DNA from: CAZEPJ01 sp964514105 | GTDB taxonomy: Bacteria; Desulfobacterota; Desulfocorpusculales; Desulfocorpusculum | NCBI GenBank assembly: GCA_964514105.1 | Contig: CAZEPJ010000044.1 | Span: 1 to 38,527 of the forward strand | Length of the DNA stretch: 38,527 nt | Direction: 5' to 3' | Part shown: piece after piece, positions 1 through 7,780 of the stretch | How positions within the stretch are numbered: position 1 is the stretch's first letter | How the letters are laid out: every line of letters begins with the position of its first letter | Made by a program: the position numbers and the translations under genes | Notes under the pieces: generated by a model | Told to the model about the DNA's origin: nothing | What the model saw: only the letters and a program-made list of their open reading frames with translations | Databases searched by the model: none

Positions 1-464
1 CCGAACATCCCCATCTTGCCGCCCCGGGGGAACGGCACCAGCAGGTCGATGACCTTGACCCCCGTCTCCAGCACCTGGACGCTGGTGTCCTGTTCCACGA
101 AGGACGGAGCGGGACGATGGATGGGATAGTATTTCTTGGCCGTCACCGGGCCCAGGCCGTCCACCGGGCGCCCCACCACGTTGAGCACCCGGCCCAGGGT
201 CTCGTGCCCCACCGGCATGGAGATGGGGGCACCCGTGTCCCGGGCCGGCATGCCGCGACGCAGGCCGTCGGTGGTGTCCATGGCGATGCAACGCACCACG
301 TTGTCCCCCAGATGCTGGGCCACTTCGATCACCAGGTTGTCCTCGGTGGCATCGATGGTGGGGTTGGTGAGGGTCAGGGCGTTGAGCAGGGGGGGCAGCT
401 TCCCCTCCTCAAAGGCCACGTCCACGACGTTCCCGATGACCTGAACGATCTTTCCCGCGTTCAT
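1..464 (-). CDS. atpD: ATP synthase F1 subunit beta, 5' part only
   Basis: Catalytic beta subunit of the F1Fo ATP synthase, which makes ATP at the cytoplasmic face of the membrane. Reading inward from the ATG at 464 gives about 154 residues, starting MNAGKIVQVIGNVVDVAFE, which is the classic beta N-terminal barrel start. Further along come DTTDGLRRGM and the stretch ending in PRGGKMGMFG, just before the P-loop. The Walker A motif and the rest of the gene lie outside the window. It follows atpG by about 100 bp and is the last visible gene of the operon; atpC would be expected next but cannot be seen. The family assignment is certain; only completeness is limited. Confidence 0.97.
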   Translation of the reverse strand, partial: MNAGKIVQVIGNVVDVAFEEGKLPPLLNALTLTNPTIDATEDNLVIEVAQHLGDNVVRCIAMDTTDGLRRGMPARDTGAPISMPVGHETLGRVLNVVGRPVDGLGPVTAKKYYPIHRPAPSFVEQDTSVQVLETGVKVIDLLVPFPRGGKMGMF

Positions 465-512
465 CGTCTCTCAGACCTCCTCCAGTAGAAATGCCCAAAG
501 TGTCCGCACGCC

Positions 513-561
513 AATCCCAGCTCGCCCGTTTCCTGCTGCCTGCTCCCGACTGCCGACTGCC
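513..561. repeat. Degenerate heptanucleotide repeat between atpG and atpD
   Basis: The atpG-atpD gap contains seven consecutive 7-nt units. Two are perfect GACTGCC copies (548-554 and 555-561), preceded by TGCTCCC, TGCTGCC and then more diverged units back to 513. The 7-nt period is visible by eye. No function is assigned. Such tracts can expand or shrink by slippage. Confidence 0.55.
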
Positions 562-564
562 TCT

Positions 565-1428
565 CTACTTCTTCAAGGCCTCGGCCCCTCCCACGATGTC
601 CATCAGCTCCTTGGTGATGGCAGCCTGGCGGGCCTTATTGTAGACCAGGGTCAAGCGATTGATCATGTCCTTGCAGTTGCGGGTGGCGTTGTCCATGGCC
701 GTCATCCGGGCCGCCTGCTCGCTGGTGTTGTTCTCCAGGAGTGCCTGGTAGGCCTGCACCCGGATCTGTTCTGGCAATATGGCCTCCAGCAGGAGGTGGG
801 GCTCGGGTTCGTAGAGATAGTCCACCGCTGAACCGCCCTTTCCTCCCTCAGGGAGTGCGAAGGGCAGGAGTTCTTTCGTCACGGGCCGCTGAACGGCCAT
901 GTTGACGAACTGGCTATGGATCAGGACCACCTCGTCCACCTGCTCCTGTACGTACGCCGTGATGACGTCTTCCGCCACGCGCGTGGCCAGGTCGTAACCG
1001 ATCTTCCGGTTGTCCACGTACGACTGCCGGACATCCTTCTTCTGCCGGCGGAAGAAGTCCCGACCCTTGCGTCCCACCACGAAGAAGCAGACCTCCTGCC
1101 CCTTGGCCGCCCGGGCCTTGGCCTCCTTGTCCGCCCGCGTGATGAGGTTGGTGTTGAAGCTGCCGCACAGTCCCCGGTCCGCGGTGACCAGGAGGAGGGC
1201 CACGCGCCTCACCTCCCGGCGCACCAGAAGCGGATGGGCATCTCCCTCGACCCGCTGGGCCACGGAACGCGCCACCTCGCCGTACTTCTCGGCGTACGGC
1301 CGGAAAGCCTGCATGCGCTCCTGGGCGCCTCGCATCTTGGCCGACGCGACCATATTCATGGCCCGGGTAATCTGCTGTGTCTTCTTGACCGCTCCGATCT
1401 TCCGCCGGATGTCTCTCAGTGTCGCCAT
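565..1428 (-). CDS. atpG: ATP synthase F1 subunit gamma
   Basis: Central rotor shaft of F1 (287 residues, the usual length). The N-terminus MATLRDIRRKIGAVKKTQQI and the C-terminus MDNATRNCKDMINRLTLVYN ... ELMDIVGGAEAL form the two long helices of the coiled coil and are highly characteristic. Both ends are present, so the gene is complete. The start at 1428 fits the family exactly. It lies 37 bp after the atpA stop and about 100 bp before atpD, in the order b', b, delta, alpha, gamma, beta. The longer-than-usual gap to atpD is filled by a heptad repeat. Confidence 0.98.
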   Translation of the reverse strand: MATLRDIRRKIGAVKKTQQITRAMNMVASAKMRGAQERMQAFRPYAEKYGEVARSVAQRVEGDAHPLLVRREVRRVALLLVTADRGLCGSFNTNLITRADKEAKARAAKGQEVCFFVVGRKGRDFFRRQKKDVRQSYVDNRKIGYDLATRVAEDVITAYVQEQVDEVVLIHSQFVNMAVQRPVTKELLPFALPEGGKGGSAVDYLYEPEPHLLLEAILPEQIRVQAYQALLENNTSEQAARMTAMDNATRNCKDMINRLTLVYNKARQAAITKELMDIVGGAEALKK

Positions 1429-1465
1429 GGGGTTCTCTCACACCTCGGGAACGCTCGCTGAATCC

Positions 1466-2980
<1,515 letters not shown>

Positions 2981-2983
2981 GGA

Positions 2984-3523
2984 TCACCCCTTCATGAGAG
3001 AGTCTTTGATCTGCGCCAGTTGGGTCCGAAGGCTCCCGTCGTAGACGATGTCTCCGATCTGGGTGACCACGCCCCCGATGAGGGCCGGGTCCGTCTCGAC
3101 ATCCACCGTGACCTCCTTGCCGGTCATGGCGGCCAACTGCTTGCGGATTGCCTCGACAGACGCCTCCGGAAGAGGCACCGCGGAGACCACCCGGGCGCGG
3201 GTCCTCCCGGCCACCTCGTCCACCATCCGGTCATAGCATTGGACGATGTCCGCCAACGAGCCCAGCCGTCGCTTGTCGATGAGCAGCAGGATGAAGCTCA
3301 TGAGGATGGGCGGAAGCCCCAGCTTGGCGTTGAGGGCGTGGAACAGGAGCTTCTTCTGCTCCTTGTTGTAGATGGGGTTCTCCATCACTTCCTTGAGCTC
3401 CGCGCTAATCTCCAGGACCTGTTGGAAGCGCTTGAGCCCTTCCCCATAGCCCTCGAACTGCCCGTCTTCCTGCCCGATGCGGATGAGGGCCCTGGCATAC
3501 CGCTTGGCGATGATCTCTTTCAT
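2984..3523 (-). CDS. atpH: ATP synthase F1 subunit delta (stator)
   Basis: The peripheral-stalk subunit that joins the b subunits to the top of F1 (179 residues, normal). It begins MKEIIAKRYARALIRIGQED, the usual delta start, and ends with the conserved segment containing DPALIGGVVTQIGDIVYDGS. Its ATG overlaps the atpF stop as ATGA (3520-3523) and its stop is 3 bp before atpA, so it is translated as part of a coupled chain. Delta proteins diverge fast, but order and both end motifs make the call secure. Confidence 0.96.
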   Translation of the reverse strand: MKEIIAKRYARALIRIGQEDGQFEGYGEGLKRFQQVLEISAELKEVMENPIYNKEQKKLLFHALNAKLGLPPILMSFILLLIDKRRLGSLADIVQCYDRMVDEVAGRTRARVVSAVPLPEASVEAIRKQLAAMTGKEVTVDVETDPALIGGVVTQIGDIVYDGSLRTQLAQIKDSLMKG

Positions 3524-4119
3524 CGGACGCTCTTCCCCACAGTGTCCACATACTCCTGGACGAGGCGTTCGTGATCCTTGGGCCCGATCCCCTTCCTGAG
3601 GATCCCCTCCGCCATGCGGGCGGCCAGTTCCACGGCCTCCCCACGAAGCATGTGCTGGGCTTGCTTCAGCTCCTGGGCGGCCGTGGCCTCCGCCTGGCGG
3701 CGGATCTTTTCAGCCTCGGCCTGGGCACTGGCCAGGATCTTCTCCTTCTCCCGCCGGCCCTGATCCAGGAGCATCTGCTTGAGCTCCTCGATCTCCTTCT
3801 GGGCCTGGGCGAGCCTGCGTTCCATCTCCTTGTAGCGGACGGCGGCCTCCGCCTTCGCCTTCTCCGCCTCGTCCAGGGACTCCCGCACCCCCTGTTGCCT
3901 CTGATTGAGGAAGTTCCGGATGGGTTTGTTGAGCAGGTAGTAGAGCAGGGCCGCCAGGAGGGCGAAGTTCACGAATCGCATGGCCAGGGTGAATCCGCTT
4001 TCCAGCTCCATGCCTCCCCCCGAAGCCCACAGCGCAGAGGGAGCGGCCCCTGTGACCAGCGCCCACCCCATCCCCATCCACACCGCCCGTTCCATGCGCC
4101 CGTCTCCCCGTTCCCTCAT
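3520..4119 (-). CDS. atpF: ATP synthase Fo subunit b, with signal-like N-terminus
   Basis: Membrane-anchored stator subunit. From the ATG at 4119 (ATGA overlap with the upstream b' stop, GGAGGGG about 9 bp before) the product is 199 residues; a second ATG at 4095, with its own GGGGAG, would give 191. A hydrophobic stretch followed by small residues (WMGMGWALVTGAAPSALWAS) looks like a signal sequence. The true membrane helix follows (RFVNFALLAALLYYLLNKPI), and then a long charged helix rich in K, E, Q and R that forms the coiled coil. A cleavable leader on b is known from delta-proteobacterial operons. Which of the two starts is used is undecided. Confidence 0.92.
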   Translation of the reverse strand: MRERGDGRMERAVWMGMGWALVTGAAPSALWASGGGMELESGFTLAMRFVNFALLAALLYYLLNKPIRNFLNQRQQGVRESLDEAEKAKAEAAVRYKEMERRLAQAQKEIEELKQMLLDQGRREKEKILASAQAEAEKIRRQAEATAAQELKQAQHMLRGEAVELAARMAEGILRKGIGPKDHERLVQEYVDTVGKSVR

Positions 4120-4568
4120 GATTGGAGGCCCCTCCCCAGCACCTTGTGCGCCATCTCCGCGGCGATCCCCTCGGCCTGGACCCGGAGAAGCTCCCTGGCG
4201 CGCACCGACTCCTCCTGGATCATGCGCCGGGCCTCCTCCAGACTTCGGGCGGCCTCCGCCCGGGCGGCTTCCAGGACACGGCGCTCCGCCTCGCCTCCCT
4301 CTGCCTTGAGGCGTTCCTTCTCGGCGTTGGCCGAGGCCTTGGCCTCCTGAAGCTGCCTCTGGTACTGCTCCCATTGCCGGCTGGTGCGCTCGCCCAGTTC
4401 CTGAACGTCCTTTTCCGCCGCCTGGATCTTCCTCTTGCGCTCTTCCAGGATGTTCAGGATGGGCTTGTAGAGAAAACGATTGAGGATCCACAGGAGGATG
4501 AGGAAGTTGACCATCTGGAGGATCAGGGTCTTGTCGAGGGTGATCACGAGGGCCTCCCAGCTCTCCAC
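4116..4568 (-). CDS. ATP synthase Fo subunit b' (second b-type subunit)
   Basis: A second, shorter b-type stator subunit (150 residues). The N-terminus carries one membrane helix (ILQMVNFLILLWILNRFLYK) with the conserved basic/proline exit (KPILNILEERKRKI). The remainder is a single amphipathic coiled-coil helix. It has no signal peptide, unlike the b protein encoded next. Paired b'/b genes give a heterodimeric stalk, as in many Desulfobacterota, cyanobacteria and purple bacteria. It is first in the operon, about 100 bp after a good promoter. The atpB and atpE genes (subunits a and c) are not beside it; a bactofilin is upstream instead. Confidence 0.93.
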   Translation of the reverse strand: MESWEALVITLDKTLILQMVNFLILLWILNRFLYKPILNILEERKRKIQAAEKDVQELGERTSRQWEQYQRQLQEAKASANAEKERLKAEGGEAERRVLEAARAEAARSLEEARRMIQEESVRARELLRVQAEGIAAEMAHKVLGRGLQS

Positions 4569-4673
4569 GAAAATGGTGCGCGACCGCCGGATCCGTGCGG
4601 TTCTCGCACCGGAGTGTCTGGAAAAACAAAGCGAATTTAGTAAGTTACAAATATCAGAAAAAAAGACTTCGCT

Positions 4674-4702
4674 CTTTTATCAAAAAAGCGCAACCCTGTC
4701 AA
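4674..4702 (-). promoter_or_regulatory. Sigma-70-type promoter of the ATP synthase operon
   Basis: On the minus strand TTGACA (4702-4697, perfect) is followed after 17 bp by TAAAAG (4679-4674, four of six matches), in the only AT-rich patch of this region. Transcription would start near 4667, leaving a leader of roughly 100 nt before the b' gene. Confidence 0.7.
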
Positions 4703-4722
4703 CCCAAATCGCGCCCCACCCT

Positions 4723-4743
4723 ACGGCGCCGGCCCGGCGCCGT
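4723..4743 (-). terminator. GC hairpin after the bactofilin gene
   Basis: A near-perfect inverted repeat (ACGGCGCCGG, one base, CCGGCGCCGT) lies 4 bp beyond the bactofilin stop and just upstream of the atp promoter. It has no U-run, so it may be a transcript-stabilising or Rho-assisted stop rather than an intrinsic terminator. Confidence 0.45.
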
Positions 4744-4747
4744 CAAC

Positions 4748-5209
4748 TCACTTGGCGTCGGCCTGGGGGAGTTCCTCCGCCGGCGCGCGCCTGTCCTTCT
4801 TGCCGAAAAAGGAGATCTTCCTGTCGCGTTCCCCTCCCTGATCCCCGGACGGTTCCATGCGCACGTTGCCCTCGAAGACCACCCCTTCGTTGATCACCAA
4901 CACCGGCGTCTGGATGTTTCCGGTCATCTTGGCGGGGGCCAAGGCCTCCACGCGATGGGAGGCCTGAACATTGCCCACCACCTCCCCGTGGACGATGAGG
5001 GTCCCGCATTGGACCTCGGCTTCCACCCGTCCCCCCTCCCCCACGACCAGCGTCCCGGTCGCATGGATCTCCCCCCGGCAGGTCCCGTCGATGCGGACCG
5101 TCCCGTCGAACTTCAGTTGCCCCTGAAACTCCGTCCCCTGGCCCAAAAAGGCGTTGACCTCGTCGCTGATCTTCGGCATGCCGTCCCCCTTTCTGGCGCG
5201 TCCGAACAT
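4748..5209 (-). CDS. Bactofilin family cytoskeletal protein
   Basis: A small (153 residue) self-assembling beta-helical scaffold protein. The central part repeats short beta-strand turns rich in G, V and I (FDGTVRIDGTCRGEIHATGT, then VVGEGGRVEAEVQ, LIVHGEVVGNVQA, KMTGNIQTPVLVINEGVVFEG), the hallmark of the DUF583/bactofilin right-handed beta-helix. Short polar tails flank the core. The chosen ATG at 5209 has GGGGGAGG just upstream; an inner ATG at 5179 (MPKISDEVN) is also possible. Bactofilins place cell-wall or polysaccharide enzymes, or shape the cell. It is separate from ndk (163 bp) and from the atp operon by hairpins. Confidence 0.9.
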   Translation of the reverse strand: MFGRARKGDGMPKISDEVNAFLGQGTEFQGQLKFDGTVRIDGTCRGEIHATGTLVVGEGGRVEAEVQCGTLIVHGEVVGNVQASHRVEALAPAKMTGNIQTPVLVINEGVVFEGNVRMEPSGDQGGERDRKISFFGKKDRRAPAEELPQADAK

Positions 5210-5321
5210 GGCCTCCCCCTTGTGCGGGGCCGCCGGGCCATTGCCGACGGCCGCAGACGAAACGACCCGAACCGCCCCGCGTCGGCGTCCGCCCTGAGCC
5301 CGGAGCCGGGAGTCGATGCCC

Positions 5322-5367
5322 ATGGCCGCGGGCGCGGTGCTCCCCCGTGCACCGCGCCCGCGGCCAT
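5322..5367 (-). terminator. 19-bp perfect hairpin directly after ndk
   Basis: Arms 5322-5340 and 5349-5367 are exact reverse complements (19 bp, nearly all G-C) around an 8-nt loop. The structure begins 5 nt after the ndk stop. No T-run follows on either strand, so intrinsic termination is not certain. Confidence 0.55.
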
Positions 5368-5372
5368 CCCGC

Positions 5373-5795
5373 TCACCGGACCTGGATCTCCAGGGCGTTG
5401 AAGAAATACCCGATCTCGAACGCCGCAGTCTCCGGCGCGTCGGAGCCGTGAACGATGTTGCGCTCCACGTTGTCCGCGTGCTGACGCCGGATGGTTCCCG
5501 GATCCGCCTTGCCGGGATCCGTGGCCCCCATGATCTTCCTCGTCCGCTGAATGGCGTCTTCTCCTTCCAGCACCATGACAACCGCCGGCCCGGACGACAT
5601 GAATTCCGTCAGGCTCCCGAAGAACGGCTTGTCCCGATGGACGGCATAGAACCCCTCGGCCTGGGCCTTGGTCAGCCGCACCATCTTCAGGGCCACCAGC
5701 CTGAGCCCTTCCCGCTCGAACCGGCCCACGACCTCCCCGACCAAGTCCTTGGATACCCCATCGGGCTTCACGATGGAAAGAGTCCGCTGCAGCAT
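5373..5795 (-). CDS. ndk: Nucleoside diphosphate kinase
   Basis: Transfers the gamma phosphate from ATP to other (d)NDPs through a phosphohistidine. The 140-residue length is standard. It begins MLQRTLSIVKPDGVSKDLVG, the usual opening, and contains the catalytic block ERNIVHGSDAPETA, in which His is the phosphate carrier and the HGSD core is intact. The segment GTIRRQHADNVERN replaces the commoner GTIRADFG...RN, a small change just before the active site. The ATG at 5795 has GAGGAGG about 9 bp upstream. It probably ends the hisS-aspS-citrate synthase transcript, with a strong hairpin after it. Confidence 0.97.
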   Translation of the reverse strand: MLQRTLSIVKPDGVSKDLVGEVVGRFEREGLRLVALKMVRLTKAQAEGFYAVHRDKPFFGSLTEFMSSGPAVVMVLEGEDAIQRTRKIMGATDPGKADPGTIRRQHADNVERNIVHGSDAPETAAFEIGYFFNALEIQVR

Positions 5796-5853
5796 GCTCC
5801 ATTTCCTCCTCTGCGTGAGTTGGGTTTCGTGGCTCGCATCCTGAATCCGGCCT

Positions 5854-5870
5854 GGGGGCTGATGGCCCCC
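5854..5870 (-). terminator. Small GC hairpin between the citrate synthase gene and ndk
   Basis: GGGGGC (5854-5859) pairs with GCCCCC (5865-5870) around a 5-nt loop, 10 bp after the upstream stop codon. No T-run is present, so it could equally be an mRNA processing or stabilising element. Confidence 0.3.
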
Positions 5871-5880
5871 TCGTGCGCCG

Positions 5881-7716
5881 TCACTGGGCGGGCTTGTCCG
5901 CCTCCACCATCTTGACCAACTCGTCGAACTTGATGTCGGCCGCCAGGATCCCCACGATCTCCTCTCCCGCGTCCCGGATGGGGGCCGATACGGTTACGGC
6001 CAACTGGTGCGTGAATCGGGAGACGTAGAAATCCGTCACGTGGCTCTTGCCGTCCTTGAGCGGGCCGATGAACCACGGACGGTCCGAGTAGTCCTCTTCC
6101 ACGGCCAGGGGGGAGTACTTGGCGCGATCCACGATCTGGGTGATGATCTTGGTGGTGATCCTCCCGTCGATGTTGGTGACATAGACCCACTGGATGAACG
6201 GGTTTTCCTCGGCCAGGCCCTCCATGATGGGCTCCTGTCTGGCCGGATCCATGGTTCGGATCTCGGGCATCTCCACCAGGCCCTCGATGAGATGGACGGC
6301 CAGGTCCGCCGCCTTCTGCTTGAGGAGCTGGAGGTCGCTCACGAAGTATTCCGGCAGGTGCTTCTTGACCAGGCGGCGCATCTCGTCCGAGCCCATGGCC
6401 GTGGTGCGTCCATCGTCGTACTGCTTCATGATGGCCTTGTAGATCTTGGCCACCCCCGGATGCCGCTTGTCCACGGCCTGGGCGCCGCCCAACTCCAGGT
6501 GGCTGTTGATCCAATGGACCACGCCCGCCATCCCGGACTTGTCCGTGATGACCACACTGAGGGGGCGCTTGAGGAATTTCTGGGTGTTGAAGATGGAGTA
6601 GATCTCCTGATTCTTGAGGATGCCGTCCACATGGACGCCTGCGGAGGTGGCGTTGAACTCCGTCCCCACGAAGGGGTAGTTGGCGGGGACCCGATGGGAG
6701 GTCTCCCGCTGGAAGTACTCGGCGATCTCGGTGATGACCGTCGTGTCCATGCCGTCGTGCTGACCCCGCAGGCCGATGTACTCGAAGACCAGCGCCTCCA
6801 CGGGGGTGTTTCCCGTTCGTTCCCCCAGCCCCAGCAGGGCCCCGTTGACCGCGCTGCAGCCGAACAGCCACGCCGTGGTGGCGTTGGTGAGGGCCTTGTG
6901 AAAATCGTTGTGTCCATGCCATTCCAGGAGGCGCCCGGGCACCCCGGCGTCGTCGATCATGGCCCGCACCAGCTTGTCCACTGCCCGAGGCAGGGCGGCC
7001 CCGGGGTACGTCACCCCCAGTCCCAGGGTGTCGCACAGGCGGATCTTGATGTCGATCCCGCTCTCCTCCCGCAGCTTCATGAGTTCCTTGGCCAGGGGGA
7101 CGCAGAATCCGTAGATGTCGGCCCGGGTGATGTCCTCCAAGTGGCAGCGCGGGATGATCCCATGGTTCACCGCCGCCTTGGCCATGCCCAGATACTCCTC
7201 CAGGGCCTGCCGTCGATTCCTCCCCAGCTTGAGAAAGATGTGGTAATCGGAGACCGACATGAGCATCCCCGTCTCCTTGATCCCCATCTCCTTGACCATG
7301 CGCAGGTCGTCCCGATTGGCCCGCACCCAAGCCGTGACCTCCGGGAACCGGAAGTCCTTGGCCAGGCATCGCTCCACGGCCTCCTTGTCCCGGGGGCTGT
7401 ACACGAAAAACTCGCACTGGCGGATCACGCCGTCGGGCCCCCCGAGGCGGTGGAGCATGGTGTACAGGTCCTCGATCTGTTGGGGCGTGAAGGGGGGCCG
7501 GGCCTGCTGTCCGTCCCGGAAGGTGGTGTCCGTGATGTACATCCCCTTGGGCGGGTTGATGGGGATGATCTTCTGATCGAAATCGATCCGCGGGATCTCG
7601 TCCTGCGGGAAGATGCCCCGAAGAAGATTGGGGTCGGTCACATCCCGCAGGTCCCTCTCCTCGAACTTGGAGATCTCATGATAGAGGATCCGCTTTTCTC
7701 TGTCCCACTTGGCCAT
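5881..7716 (-). CDS. Re-citrate synthase-like DRE-TIM enzyme with C-terminal Cache/PDC-like domain
   Basis: 611 residues in two parts. Residues about 55-480 form a DRE-TIM (HMGL-like) synthase: ITDTTFRDGQQARPP at 61-75, the metal-binding WHGHND near 267, and FNATSAGVHVDGI. The GQQARPP extension and the following CEFFVYSPRDKEAVE match what I know of the Re-citrate synthases of anaerobes, which condense oxaloacetate and acetyl-CoA and replace the gltA type, better than isopropylmalate or homocitrate synthases. Residues about 505-605 resemble a Cache/PDC sensor fold: VYVTNIDGRITT, then DYSDRPWFIGPLKDG, VTVSAPIRD and GILAADIKFDELV. There is no signal or membrane segment, so the sensor-like part is cytoplasmic. 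It lies 64 bp after aspS. The Re stereochemistry is inferred. Confidence 0.8.
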   Translation of the reverse strand: MAKWDREKRILYHEISKFEERDLRDVTDPNLLRGIFPQDEIPRIDFDQKIIPINPPKGMYITDTTFRDGQQARPPFTPQQIEDLYTMLHRLGGPDGVIRQCEFFVYSPRDKEAVERCLAKDFRFPEVTAWVRANRDDLRMVKEMGIKETGMLMSVSDYHIFLKLGRNRRQALEEYLGMAKAAVNHGIIPRCHLEDITRADIYGFCVPLAKELMKLREESGIDIKIRLCDTLGLGVTYPGAALPRAVDKLVRAMIDDAGVPGRLLEWHGHNDFHKALTNATTAWLFGCSAVNGALLGLGERTGNTPVEALVFEYIGLRGQHDGMDTTVITEIAEYFQRETSHRVPANYPFVGTEFNATSAGVHVDGILKNQEIYSIFNTQKFLKRPLSVVITDKSGMAGVVHWINSHLELGGAQAVDKRHPGVAKIYKAIMKQYDDGRTTAMGSDEMRRLVKKHLPEYFVSDLQLLKQKAADLAVHLIEGLVEMPEIRTMDPARQEPIMEGLAEENPFIQWVYVTNIDGRITTKIITQIVDRAKYSPLAVEEDYSDRPWFIGPLKDGKSHVTDFYVSRFTHQLAVTVSAPIRDAGEEIVGILAADIKFDELVKMVEADKPAQ

Positions 7717-7744
7717 GAAGACACCTTCCAGGAAAAGGCCTCAC

Positions 7745-7760
7745 GGGGCCTGCAGGCCCC
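7745..7760. terminator. Palindromic hairpin between aspS and the citrate synthase gene
   Basis: GGGGCC-TGCA-GGCCCC is a perfect palindrome. On the minus strand TTTT follows 8 nt later. It may attenuate read-through from aspS, but it is too imperfect for a firm call. Confidence 0.35.
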
Positions 7761-7780
7761 AGCGCTCTGCGCCCCGCTCG

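Noticed and set aside
4120..4629. Extension of atpF to 369 residues through the b' gene
   Set aside because: The extra part is out of frame with b' and reads as Arg/Gly/Pro-rich noise; the ATGA junction and the signal-like leader fix the start at 4119 or 4095.
5881..7716. Calling this gene 2-isopropylmalate or homocitrate synthase
   Set aside because: The TFRDGQQARPP motif with the CEFFVYSPRDKEAVE stretch fits Re-citrate synthase better, and no LeuA-type regulatory domain is seen.
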